From contig NZ_JACSNZ010000007.1 in assembly GCF_016902575.1 (NCBI RefSeq), forward strand, positions 1-64,000: 64,000 bases of DNA. The letters are read 5' to 3'. The DNA is from Pseudoflavonifractor capillosus. Lineage in GTDB: Bacteria > Bacillota > Clostridia > Oscillospirales > Oscillospiraceae. Shown piece by piece: positions 24,746 through 33,133 of the stretch. Under the pieces are notes generated by a model. That model was not told the DNA's origin and ran no database searches. It was given only the letters and a program-made list of their open reading frames with translations. A program made the translations under genes and the position numbers. The stretch's first letter is position 1. Every line of letters starts with the position of its first letter.

Positions 24746-27451
24746 TTACTTCTCCTGTTTATTTTGCAGAACTTCGTCCAGATCCGCCCGCTGGAACACT
24801 TCCAGCATGCCGCCTCGGGTGGCATTGTAGATCTCTCCGCCATGGGCCTCGATATATGCCCGGGCTTGAGCATATCCTCTGGTAGACTTGTCCAGATCGC
24901 CCACATTCATTTTTTCCCCGGGGCGCATGTAGTTCTTGGCACAGTAATCGTTGTTGACACTGGCATCTACGGCAAAGGACTGGGTAGGATCCTTTCTGTT
25001 TTGGAAAGCTCCATAGCTATGGTCACAGCCAATGAGGTAAATCTTGCGGAATCCCATCATCCAGGCCCATTCCAGCATGGTGAAGGTTACGGTACCGCCA
25101 CTCTCCACAATGGCCGCCTGGGGGAAAAATTGCTCCCGCTCCTGTCGGAATGTATATGTGGTATAGTATATCTGTTCCAACTGGGTGTCGAACAACTGCT
25201 GATATCGTTGGACATATTTCTCCAACTCACTGTGGAGCAAAATCGGACACTGTATTTTACCCAGAATGTCCGCTATATTCTGCTTAAATACCAAAGCATC
25301 CGTGCAGGCATAGTAGTCCGGCCGCCAGGTTGTATCACCATACAGCTTGTAGATCTTGTTGGAGGCAAAGCAGGGATATCCCAGGCTTTGAATGCGTTCC
25401 AAATCCTCCACCCTCAGGCTGGGTCCGTTTCCAATGATAAAACAGGTCTGGCCTGGGTAGCGGTTTTTCATCTCCAGAATCTGTCGCTCGTGGGTGTTGA
25501 ACAGGTGCAGCTTCCGCCGAAGCCCACGATAAGCCAGTTTCATCCGCTTGCGCTGCTGAGGTATAGCTCGCTTTTTAATGATGGCCTTTAGCTTTTTAAT
25601 GATGGCCTTTAGCTTTTTAATGATGGCCTTTAGCTTCTTTAATGCTGTTCGAGCTAATTTCCTGTTCAGGGTGAGATTTTTTTTCTTGGGCGCAACACTT
25701 GTGTCTTGTCCGGTACTCATCGGCTGTTCTGCAAGTGCCCTCGACAGCCATTGTGCTATGGATGCGTCCACCCCAGCTACACACAGCATTTCCTCTCCCT
25801 TACGCCACTGCGGTGGATAGTCCTTCAAAACCTCCAACCCTTGCTGCAAATAATCAAGTAGCCTGACATTTTTTTCTCGTCTCAGGCAGTCAAGCAGACA
25901 AACGTACGCTTCTAATCTATAGGAAGTATGATCTGTAATGTATTTGGTGTACATTCGGCTTGTTGTTGCGTCTGCATAAGCCATTAAGTGCTCCATAGCC
26001 ATGCCGTACTGCTCCAATCCGTAGTGGATCAGCCCAGCATAGCAGTGCAGGGTCTCGTGTGGGCGTGTCTCCTGTTCCACTGCTTTCAACAGTTCATAGT
26101 ATCGTTTTCTCTGATACATAGCCTCATAGACATAGGATCTGTCCACATCATTCTTCATTTCTGCCTCATGGGCTATGATATAGTCGGCTTTGGCTTCCGT
26201 TATTTTCGTGCGCAGCTGCTTATAGGCCTTCCCAGTCTGATCACAAGCCAAACACATTTTCATGCGCATTTGTTCAAATTCCATCCAATCGATGTTAGCG
26301 GATATACTGGCGTTTTGCGCCAAGCAATTTCCCGTTGCGCAAAAAAAGCGGTTGGCCATAATCGTGTTCCTATCCACGCCCGGCCTATTTTCCAACTGTT
26401 CCCGGTATCCCTCGTAACTATACGTTTGGGGATGCGGATAGGTTCCGTGCACAAGGTAATGCTCATGCACATATTCCATCACTTCCACAGCTCGCTGTGA
26501 TGCGCCCGTGGTGTGGGAAAATACGTGCTCCAACACGTTCTTGTCACAGATTCTTCCCTCTGGAAGCACAGACAGGATGTCTTTATAATCCACCACACAT
26601 CCGGTTTTCTCCGCTTCCTGGTACACTGCATCAAAATATGTGCTTCGTACCTGGTACATATCTTCGTTGTCCAAGCCCTTGACAATCACCAGAGGCTTGT
26701 TGCGCAAAGCCACATCCAAATAGGCAGTGCTGCACATGGTGATCACGCAGTCGCTGTCATCCACCAACTGCTGCAAATTGCGGTGCTCCTGGAGCAACAC
26801 CAAATTCTCAGGCAATCCCCCCGGACAACACTGGTGCAGCACATCATATAAGTGAAGGGCATTGGGATGGGTCATGCTGGAAAGTTTCTCGCCGGGCATC
26901 CAGCGGGGCTTAACCCAAAGCTGGGTGTCTGGATAGGCCCGACACACCTTCAAAAGCATCTCCGCCAGCTGACGTTTTCCCGTTTCACCAAAGGGAAAAT
27001 GTCCGCTGTCCACAAATAAGAACCGCTTCTCCTTACCTCTTTCCACACTTTCCTGAGGCGGAACATCATTTTTCGGCATTCCAATGGGCATGGATGCAAA
27101 ATATGGGATTTGCTGCTCCCGGGGTGCATTCAGTGTAAACACAAAATCAACGCCCCGCACCACATCAAACAGCGGGTTCATGTTGCAGAAAGAGAAAATG
27201 TACTTGTCCCAGTGCAACACTTTGGCAATGGATTGAACCGGGCAGAACACACAGTCCGCCCACTGACGATCCTCCTCTGAACACGCACTCCACGGTTGAA
27301 TCTCGGTCTTCAGATCGGAAAACATCCGTAAGCTATTCTCGTCGAAGAAGCCAGCAAAAATTCTCAGAGAGTGGCGTTGCTCCAGTTCTCTTACAATATT
27401 CTCTAAAAAAAGATTTGGTCCATCCTTGTCCAGCACAACTAACACATTCAT
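24746..27451 (-). CDS. Two-domain polysaccharide glycosyltransferase: GT-B-like N-terminus, helical middle, DUF115/GT42-like C-terminus
   Basis: The protein has 901 aa; ATG 27451 follows GAGGAG by 8 nt. Residues of about 1-310 resemble GT-B capsule or CDP-glycerol-type transferases (FVDSGHFPF, LWVKPRWMPG, VITMCSTAYLDVALRNKPLVIV). Residues of about 330-590 are helical and could be TPR-like. A basic linker at about 606-630 contains LKAIIKK three times. From about 665 a DUF115-like domain starts with CFIIGNGPSLRVEDL; GNGPSL is also the nucleotide-binding motif of GT42 sialyltransferases. RPDYYACTDALV and RKIYLIGCDHSYG follow. Because CMP-sugar synthesis lies directly downstream, a CMP-Kdo-using transferase is attractive, but unproven. 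Confidence 0.72.
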   Translation of the reverse strand: MNVLVVLDKDGPNLFLENIVRELEQRHSLRIFAGFFDENSLRMFSDLKTEIQPWSACSEEDRQWADCVFCPVQSIAKVLHWDKYIFSFCNMNPLFDVVRGVDFVFTLNAPREQQIPYFASMPIGMPKNDVPPQESVERGKEKRFLFVDSGHFPFGETGKRQLAEMLLKVCRAYPDTQLWVKPRWMPGEKLSSMTHPNALHLYDVLHQCCPGGLPENLVLLQEHRNLQQLVDDSDCVITMCSTAYLDVALRNKPLVIVKGLDNEDMYQVRSTYFDAVYQEAEKTGCVVDYKDILSVLPEGRICDKNVLEHVFSHTTGASQRAVEVMEYVHEHYLVHGTYPHPQTYSYEGYREQLENRPGVDRNTIMANRFFCATGNCLAQNASISANIDWMEFEQMRMKMCLACDQTGKAYKQLRTKITEAKADYIIAHEAEMKNDVDRSYVYEAMYQRKRYYELLKAVEQETRPHETLHCYAGLIHYGLEQYGMAMEHLMAYADATTSRMYTKYITDHTSYRLEAYVCLLDCLRREKNVRLLDYLQQGLEVLKDYPPQWRKGEEMLCVAGVDASIAQWLSRALAEQPMSTGQDTSVAPKKKNLTLNRKLARTALKKLKAIIKKLKAIIKKLKAIIKKRAIPQQRKRMKLAYRGLRRKLHLFNTHERQILEMKNRYPGQTCFIIGNGPSLRVEDLERIQSLGYPCFASNKIYKLYGDTTWRPDYYACTDALVFKQNIADILGKIQCPILLHSELEKYVQRYQQLFDTQLEQIYYTTYTFRQEREQFFPQAAIVESGGTVTFTMLEWAWMMGFRKIYLIGCDHSYGAFQNRKDPTQSFAVDASVNNDYCAKNYMRPGEKMNVGDLDKSTRGYAQARAYIEAHGGEIYNATRGGMLEVFQRADLDEVLQNKQEK
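25570..25632. repeat. Three perfect 21-bp tandem repeats inside the 901-aa glycosyltransferase gene
   Basis: The 21-bp unit at 25570-25590 repeats exactly at 25591-25611 and 25612-25632; a partial fourth copy follows. Each unit encodes the heptapeptide LKAIIKK, so gain or loss of a unit keeps the frame and changes the length of a basic amphipathic linker. Confidence 0.97.
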
Positions 27452-27463
27452 GCAACTAGCTCC

Positions 27464-28555
27464 TCAATTTTTTCTCTGAATCCTCTTCCGCAGTTCATGA
27501 AGAAACTCCTCTCGATGTTCAGGAATATGCAGACGCTCGGTCTGCGCAGAAAGATCCTCGAGATACTTCAAGTACGCTGCATCCAGCATCGGCGGTATGC
27601 CATTTACACAGCGAAACAGCAGATATGCCTCCACAGGCTGAGAAAAGTATAACGTTCCAGCCAAGACACTTCCAGAGGTAATTGTAAGCAGTTTTTTCCC
27701 CGTGAGATCCTGATTCATCATCACCAGCTCCCAGGGCACGGAGCTGGCTTTGCTGATGGAAAGTCCACTGGCCATGAAGGCTTCCCCTGTACTGCGAGGA
27801 TGCAGCTTAACCATGAGGTTCTCACGTCCCACCACGTCAGCCACCGCCTGGGCCAGCTCCACATCATCCATCACCACACCAGAAGCACTGAAGGACTCCT
27901 CCATGAAAATATACTCCTGGCTCAGATCCACACCGTGTGACGGATATTCGAACGCATCATTCAGCACCCGGCGCAGTTGATCGATATCCCGGCACATTGG
28001 CTCCATCTTCAAAATCGGATAGTCCACCTTCTGCCGGAACAGCTCCGGGTGAAACAAATACAGCCCCTGGATAGCCCGCTCAATGTCGCCAAATGCCCCT
28101 CGAATCATCCATCGCCTGGCGGGGGACTTTTCCAGCACCGGCCGTGTATAGGTACTAAACCCCTCTTCAAATCGGTAGCATTTGATATGCCTGCCCAAGG
28201 TGCGCCAAAGCAAGTGGGTAAGCAAGCTGGCGTTGTTAAACAGGAACATATCGTAGTCCCCATTCAGCTCCACCATCTGATGCAATACATGCCTGGGTGC
28301 CACTCTGGTTCTGACATACCGCATGACCTTTTCCCACACATGCTTCTCGTCCCGACCGTCTCGATCAGGCACATAGAAGACAGACCGGAATATCCCAGTC
28401 TGTCTCAAGCGCTCTGCCACACCCTCACACCCCGTTGAGTGCTGGGTGATAATTACGTCTACATCGTCCTGTCCAAACTGAGTCAATTTCAGGTGTACCG
28501 CAACAATCAGTTGAAAATAGGTACTAGTCGTTATCAGTATTCTTTTTTTCATCAT
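27464..28555 (-). CDS. Putative capsular glycosyltransferase (GT52/polysialyltransferase-like)
   Basis: The protein has 363 aa. ATG 28555, directly followed by a second ATG, overlaps the stop of the preceding GT2 gene. The opening KKRILITTSTYFQLIVAVHL resembles the N-terminus of GT52 LPS transferases and of alpha-2,8-polysialyltransferases (a TxxQLxxA pattern). Later blocks are CYRFEEGFSTYTRP, LMVKLHPRSTG and LLTITSGSVLAGTLYF, in the order expected for a GT-B fold whose KxHP motif binds the nucleotide phosphate. Both families use CMP-activated sialic acid-like donors, which suits the CMP-sugar synthetase in this operon. The family call is from motifs only. Confidence 0.6.
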   Translation of the reverse strand: MMKKRILITTSTYFQLIVAVHLKLTQFGQDDVDVIITQHSTGCEGVAERLRQTGIFRSVFYVPDRDGRDEKHVWEKVMRYVRTRVAPRHVLHQMVELNGDYDMFLFNNASLLTHLLWRTLGRHIKCYRFEEGFSTYTRPVLEKSPARRWMIRGAFGDIERAIQGLYLFHPELFRQKVDYPILKMEPMCRDIDQLRRVLNDAFEYPSHGVDLSQEYIFMEESFSASGVVMDDVELAQAVADVVGRENLMVKLHPRSTGEAFMASGLSISKASSVPWELVMMNQDLTGKKLLTITSGSVLAGTLYFSQPVEAYLLFRCVNGIPPMLDAAYLKYLEDLSAQTERLHIPEHREEFLHELRKRIQRKN

Positions 28556-29379
28556 CTTGTCTGTCCCCGAATCGCCTGCAGTCTGGCCACCAACGACTGG
28601 GGAATCATCCCCACTGCCAAAGGCTTTATCACATAGGGCCACGCCTTGGTCAATACATGGAGTTGGCGGAATCGGTAAAACCGGGTCACCGCCTCGTTCC
28701 AGCGGTGCTTCATTTTTCGGCCCGATTTCCCAGCCTCCGCTACCGTGTAATCCAGCAGTACCTCCTGCAAATTTCCACCCACATATCCCTGGGCATATAA
28801 CCGCAACAGAAGGTCGTAGTCCTCGCACAACACGCAGTGCTTTTCCTGGCTGTATCCCCCTACCTCTCGCAGTACATCACCACGGAATACCAGTGTAGGG
28901 TGAATATAGGGCTGAACAAAATAAAAATCCTCCACAGAGGGCCGTTCTGGCAGTTGACGCACTCCCACCCTGTGCAAGTCCCGAACCAATCCCACGTTAC
29001 AACCCACGAAGGCCAACTCAGGATTTTGTTTTAATACCTCAAGCTGTTGTTCCAGGCGCTGGGGAAAGGAATAATCATCATCGTCCATGCGGGCAATGTA
29101 TACACCTTTGGCTAACTTCAAACAAGCATTGAGTTTTTCCGGCAGCGTATACAAATGCCCCTGTCGAATGAGTCGAATCCGAGGATCTTCACGGGCAACT
29201 TCGTCTAAATAGGCCATTGCCTCCTGAGATGAGCCGTCATCACAAATTAAAAATTCAAAATCTGTTACGGTCTGTTCCCGCATAGATGATATACTTCGAT
29301 GCAGGAATGTCAAATCCCGCCTTTTGTAATAGACTCCCATGAGAATGGAAACCAAGGGCTTGTCCATATTCGCAGCCAT
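28552..29379 (-). CDS. Glycosyltransferase family 2
   Basis: The protein has 275 aa from ATG 29379. Fold motifs of GT-A inverting enzymes are clear: KPLVSILMGVYYKR, then DFEFLICDDGSSQEAM, ARMDDDDYSFPQRLEQQ (DDDD holds the metal-binding DxD) and GGYSQEKHCVLCEDYDLLLR (ED catalytic region). The start is uncertain: ATGs at 29367 and 29424 are also in frame, the latter with GAGGTGGG about 10 nt upstream. It is the first gene after the candidate internal promoter, and its stop overlaps the following gene. Confidence 0.88.
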   Translation of the reverse strand: MAANMDKPLVSILMGVYYKRRDLTFLHRSISSMREQTVTDFEFLICDDGSSQEAMAYLDEVAREDPRIRLIRQGHLYTLPEKLNACLKLAKGVYIARMDDDDYSFPQRLEQQLEVLKQNPELAFVGCNVGLVRDLHRVGVRQLPERPSVEDFYFVQPYIHPTLVFRGDVLREVGGYSQEKHCVLCEDYDLLLRLYAQGYVGGNLQEVLLDYTVAEAGKSGRKMKHRWNEAVTRFYRFRQLHVLTKAWPYVIKPLAVGMIPQSLVARLQAIRGQTR

Positions 29380-29463
29380 CCCCTTCCGGTGTGGGCAAGG
29401 CATACCGTATTTACTGCCTTGCATTCTGCTACTTCCCACCTCTTGTCTCAGTGTCATCTAAGT

Positions 29464-29492
29464 ATATTATCAAATATTTTCCCTTCGTTCAA
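29464..29492 (-). promoter_or_regulatory. Candidate internal promoter of the Kdo/ABC-export sub-operon
   Basis: On the minus strand TTGAAC (29487-29492) and TAATAT (29464-29469) are 17 bp apart, in the only sizeable gap (about 200 nt) of the leftward polysaccharide locus. Transcription would start near 29457, upstream of the GT2 gene. Confidence 0.5.
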
Positions 29493-29584
29493 CCCATTTC
29501 ACACCCACGAGTACTCCAGAAAAAGAAAAATCTATTTTCCTTTCACAGGCATCCCTTGGTTGTTATGCCGAATTTGCTTTCAAC

Positions 29585-31054
29585 TCAGCCTCTGATGCGC
29601 TTTTTCAGAAGCCCCAGGATCTGACCCCATAGTTCTGTCGTCAGTGGCTCCTTCTGTACCAGCATCAGAATACCATACACACCCCAAAACAGAACCGCAG
29701 AAACAGCCAACATCCAGAATGAATGCCAGGATGTGTGCAAGACCCAGGCGCTTACCAATCCGCCTGCCACTACGCCAATGATTACTTTCCCATAGGAGAG
29801 CTTGCGGAAAGCTCCCAGTATGATCTTACGCAGTCCATACAACTGCACAATAAACACTGCAATTTCCGCCATCACTGTGCCAATCGCAGCCCCAGCTGCA
29901 CCCATGCCAGGAATCAACAGACTGTTGGCTGCTATGTTCACCGCTGCCCCAATGATTTCCGAAATGAGCACTTGCTTTTCTCTTCCCATGGGTACCAAGA
30001 TCTGAATGCCCATAATGTTGGTCAGTCCAATGAACACCAGTGTTGGCATAATCAGCTGCATTGGGAGAATGGATGCCTCAAAGGCTGTCCCTGATAGCAA
30101 ATAAATGGAGGGACGGGCAAAGAGCATAAAGTACACACACAAAGGGAGGGAGAGCAAGAACACAAAGCGCAGTGCACGCTCCGTCACCTTGGCAAACGCC
30201 TCCCGCTCCCCCCGCTCCACATAGTAGGACATCCGGGGCAGCAGCACCGTTCCCAGGGAGGCCACCACCCCCACCAGGATGTTCTTGATCTTCACTGCCG
30301 CATCATAGTAGCCATTTTCCGTGGTTCCACGGATGAAACCCAGCATCACATTGTCCATGTTGGTGTACACCGTAGTGGCTATGGACATGGCAAAAAACAC
30401 GAAAATGGGGCGGAGGTGTCGGCGGAAGTTATAACCTCCCACCGGCTTCAAATCCACCAGCCACTTCATGTTGATGAGATTGAGCACATTGGAGCCAACT
30501 GAGGCAAAGATGGTAATACCACCGTAGATCACATAATCTCCATCTTCCCGAATGAGCAGGAACATCCCCACCAGAGCGATAAATTTGAACAGCACCGAAC
30601 GCAGGGTGATATATCGGTACTGCTCCATGGCTTTGTACAGCCACTCCGCTCCAAAACAGTTGAAGAGGATCATGGAGCTCATCACCACGTACAGTGTCTT
30701 TTCCTCCCGCAGCTGAGGTACCATCTGTACGCTCAGGAAAAACAGCAGATAAGAGATTACACAGGTGATGAGGTTGATGGATAAGATCTCATGGGTCACC
30801 CGGGACAGCTCCTGCCGATCGTCCCGTACCTTGGCACAAGCTCGTATCCCGTAGGTGGGAATGCCCAGCTGGGCAAACATGGAAAAGTAGGTGACCACGG
30901 AGTTGGCAAAGGACACGGTGCCGATCCCCTGGGGCCCCAAGATCTTGCTCACATAGGGGTATGTAATCACGGGGAAAATCATGGCAGACATCGTGAGGAT
31001 GCTGTTCATGATAAAGTTGAATTTGATGGATTTCAAATGGTTCACTCTCCCCAT
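29585..31054 (-). CDS. Wzx-type polysaccharide flippase (MATE/MurJ-like superfamily)
   Basis: The protein has 489 aa with 12-14 hydrophobic helices. The N-terminus, LKSIKFNFIMNSILTMSAMI, then FPVITYPYVSKILGPQGIGTVSFANSV, is a classic oligosaccharide flippase opening. It moves undecaprenyl-linked repeat units across the membrane. ATG 31054 is taken as start; a GTG at 31045 overlaps the polymerase stop (GTGA) and has GGGGAG just in front, so it is a real alternative. It is the last gene of the upstream unit; a gap with a promoter follows. Confidence 0.92.
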   Translation of the reverse strand: MGRVNHLKSIKFNFIMNSILTMSAMIFPVITYPYVSKILGPQGIGTVSFANSVVTYFSMFAQLGIPTYGIRACAKVRDDRQELSRVTHEILSINLITCVISYLLFFLSVQMVPQLREEKTLYVVMSSMILFNCFGAEWLYKAMEQYRYITLRSVLFKFIALVGMFLLIREDGDYVIYGGITIFASVGSNVLNLINMKWLVDLKPVGGYNFRRHLRPIFVFFAMSIATTVYTNMDNVMLGFIRGTTENGYYDAAVKIKNILVGVVASLGTVLLPRMSYYVERGEREAFAKVTERALRFVFLLSLPLCVYFMLFARPSIYLLSGTAFEASILPMQLIMPTLVFIGLTNIMGIQILVPMGREKQVLISEIIGAAVNIAANSLLIPGMGAAGAAIGTVMAEIAVFIVQLYGLRKIILGAFRKLSYGKVIIGVVAGGLVSAWVLHTSWHSFWMLAVSAVLFWGVYGILMLVQKEPLTTELWGQILGLLKKRIRG

Positions 31055-32286
31055 CTTCTCAGTGACGAGCGAATCCTGCTCCATCCCCCCACAAACTCTT
31101 CCGTCAAGGTTTGCACTGTGTCTTTTACCTTCCAAATTTTAATCTCTTTGGCCTGTTCATCATAAAACAGTCTGCCCAAGAGGAGCAAAAAGGGATTGTA
31201 CCAAGGCATATACAACTGCGGATCCGTGATGCTGTGCAAGGCCAAAAACACACACGCCAACACCAGCATGCCATCCATGCTTCGGACGGCCTTTCTGGTC
31301 AGCCAGGTGAATCCTGCGCATACCAATACCAGCACAACCACCCCATAGTTCATGGCAATGTTCAGATAGGCACAGTCCACCCACATAAAGGGCTGCTTGC
31401 CATCATACTGGGAGTACCAGGGAATCGCATCTCCAAACAGGGACAAGCCGAAGGTTTTGACGGCTTGATGTCCATACATTAAGCGTCCTGAAAGCAGCTT
31501 ATCCAGGCGCATTACCAGGGTGTTCCCCGACCCGTAGCACGCAATCAAAATCAGAGCAATCACCGCACAAAACACAAACACGTTTCCAACCGTGAGACGA
31601 AACCAGGGTTTCTCGCTGGGAATAGACACTCGTTCCAAACAAAAAGCTCCAACCAAGACCAAGAAAACAAGTGCAAAAACAGCACGGGTGTCCGTAAGCA
31701 AATAAATGGCCACGTTGAGCAAAATAATGATGCCATATCCCCAAAGGCGAAGTTTTTCCTTCTTGACATAGAGAAACATCAGGAGAATGTGAAAAAAGTA
31801 GTTGGCCAGCAAAGATGTATAACTAAATCCCAGATAATATCGAACCGACCCGTCCTCCCGCAGAATGGTCTCCCGAGGCAGAATCCCCACGGCTGCACTG
31901 AGCAGGATCACGATCACACACCCGCACGCCACAAACATAGACACCCGAATCAAGCGTTTCCAGTCCACGTCGCAGGCCGCCAGGACAAAAAGGAAGGTAA
32001 TCAAAATTCTCATCAGCCCTGAGTGATACGCAGAACACAGGAAAACCAAGGCCACGACTGCAATGGGTAACACTCTGTTTGCAGACCATCTCTTTGTAAC
32101 CAGGTGGCCCAGCAAAATCAACAGGCAGATCCAGTTGCCCACAGAAAATACGGCATCAAACCACGGCTGACGCTCGTAGGCAGAATCTACAAAAATATTC
32201 ATCCCAATCCATACAGCATAGGCCACCCAAAACAGCCAACTATTGACTCGTTCCAGGGTAGATGCAGTATCTGCTTTCTTTTTCAT
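31042..32286 (-). CDS. Wzy-like O-antigen/capsule polymerase
   Basis: The protein has 414 aa with about eleven membrane helices and one large periplasm-side loop after LGFSYTSLLANYF, the usual topology of Wzy/WaaL proteins. Sequence conservation in this family is poor; the match rests on topology, size and position beside the Wzx flippase. ATG 32286 follows AAGGAG by 10 nt. The small basic C-terminal tail is cytoplasmic. The product would join repeat units on the outer face of the membrane. Confidence 0.78.
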   Translation of the reverse strand: MKKKADTASTLERVNSWLFWVAYAVWIGMNIFVDSAYERQPWFDAVFSVGNWICLLILLGHLVTKRWSANRVLPIAVVALVFLCSAYHSGLMRILITFLFVLAACDVDWKRLIRVSMFVACGCVIVILLSAAVGILPRETILREDGSVRYYLGFSYTSLLANYFFHILLMFLYVKKEKLRLWGYGIIILLNVAIYLLTDTRAVFALVFLVLVGAFCLERVSIPSEKPWFRLTVGNVFVFCAVIALILIACYGSGNTLVMRLDKLLSGRLMYGHQAVKTFGLSLFGDAIPWYSQYDGKQPFMWVDCAYLNIAMNYGVVVLVLVCAGFTWLTRKAVRSMDGMLVLACVFLALHSITDPQLYMPWYNPFLLLLGRLFYDEQAKEIKIWKVKDTVQTLTEEFVGGWSRIRSSLRRWGE

Positions 32287-32332
32287 TCCACACAGTCTCC
32301 TTATCCATGTACACCCGTTGCACCGGGCACAT

Positions 32333-33124
32333 TTAGACGTTCTCTCCATTCCTCGCCTTATTCTTCCAGCGATACACCCCTCGATTTTTCCATCTGCGCA
32401 GGAAGATCCACATCCGCTGCCCCCTGGACAGTTCGGTATTCACCGTGCGATATTCCTTCACACGCAGCTGATGGTGCAGCACCCAAATATTCAGAAGACG
32501 TTCTGACATAAACCCATAGATTCGCTGCTGATATGGGGTGTAATCCGACAGATCTACTTCCTGTTCCAAGGCAAAGAGAATGTCAAACAGCCACTGGCAG
32601 TAGGCATCAAACACCTCTTTTTTACAGATCATCATGTTGAACAGGTGAGAACGATTCCCCTGAAAATACTGGTGGAATGCAGGCAGATACTCCGGGCACT
32701 GGCGCTGAATGATCTGCTCCACCCGGTGCAAATCCTGCTCCTTCCCGCACAGCATATGGTACTCGTCCCAAGCATTTTGCTTGAGCCACTCCCGTTTGGG
32801 CAGAATGATATCGTAGTTTTCCAGCGTCTTTGCTATTTCACTGCTGCTCAAAAACCCCTTCTGGGAGCTGGAAAATTGGCTTGTGGTAAAATAGCGGCGA
32901 TAGTGGACAAGTCCCTTGATATCGCTGTCTGTATCGTTTTTCCACACCCAGTACAAGCCGGTCAACTCACAGTAGTTGGGGTTTTTTTCGGAAATCTCTT
33001 CCCCCACGTCATCGGTATGGAACCCCAGGTGAGGGTGCAGCGCTGCTCCCACCTGAAGGGGGATGTATCCCTCGTCCAAGTGTGGAGGCGTAAAGGATTT
33101 GTGTGTGGCAATGTAAACAGACAT
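32333..33124 (-). CDS. DUF4422 capsular polysaccharide glycosyltransferase
   Basis: The protein has 263 aa. The DUF4422 hallmarks are present: VYIATHKSF at the N-terminus, PLQVGAALHPHLGFHTDDVG, then ISEKNPNYCELTGLYWVWKN and IKGLVHYRRYF. Proteins with this domain occur in capsule and exopolysaccharide loci and several act as galactofuranosyl- or related transferases. The UDP-galactopyranose mutase in the same operon fits a galactofuranose donor. A paralogue lies at 36314-37087. Specific linkage unknown. Confidence 0.85.
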   Translation of the reverse strand: MSVYIATHKSFTPPHLDEGYIPLQVGAALHPHLGFHTDDVGEEISEKNPNYCELTGLYWVWKNDTDSDIKGLVHYRRYFTTSQFSSSQKGFLSSSEIAKTLENYDIILPKREWLKQNAWDEYHMLCGKEQDLHRVEQIIQRQCPEYLPAFHQYFQGNRSHLFNMMICKKEVFDAYCQWLFDILFALEQEVDLSDYTPYQQRIYGFMSERLLNIWVLHHQLRVKEYRTVNTELSRGQRMWIFLRRWKNRGVYRWKNKARNGENV

Positions 33125-33133
33125 AACGTACCC

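Noticed and set aside
25570-25632. CRISPR-like array
   Set aside because: The 21-bp units are directly abutting with no spacers and lie in frame inside a gene.
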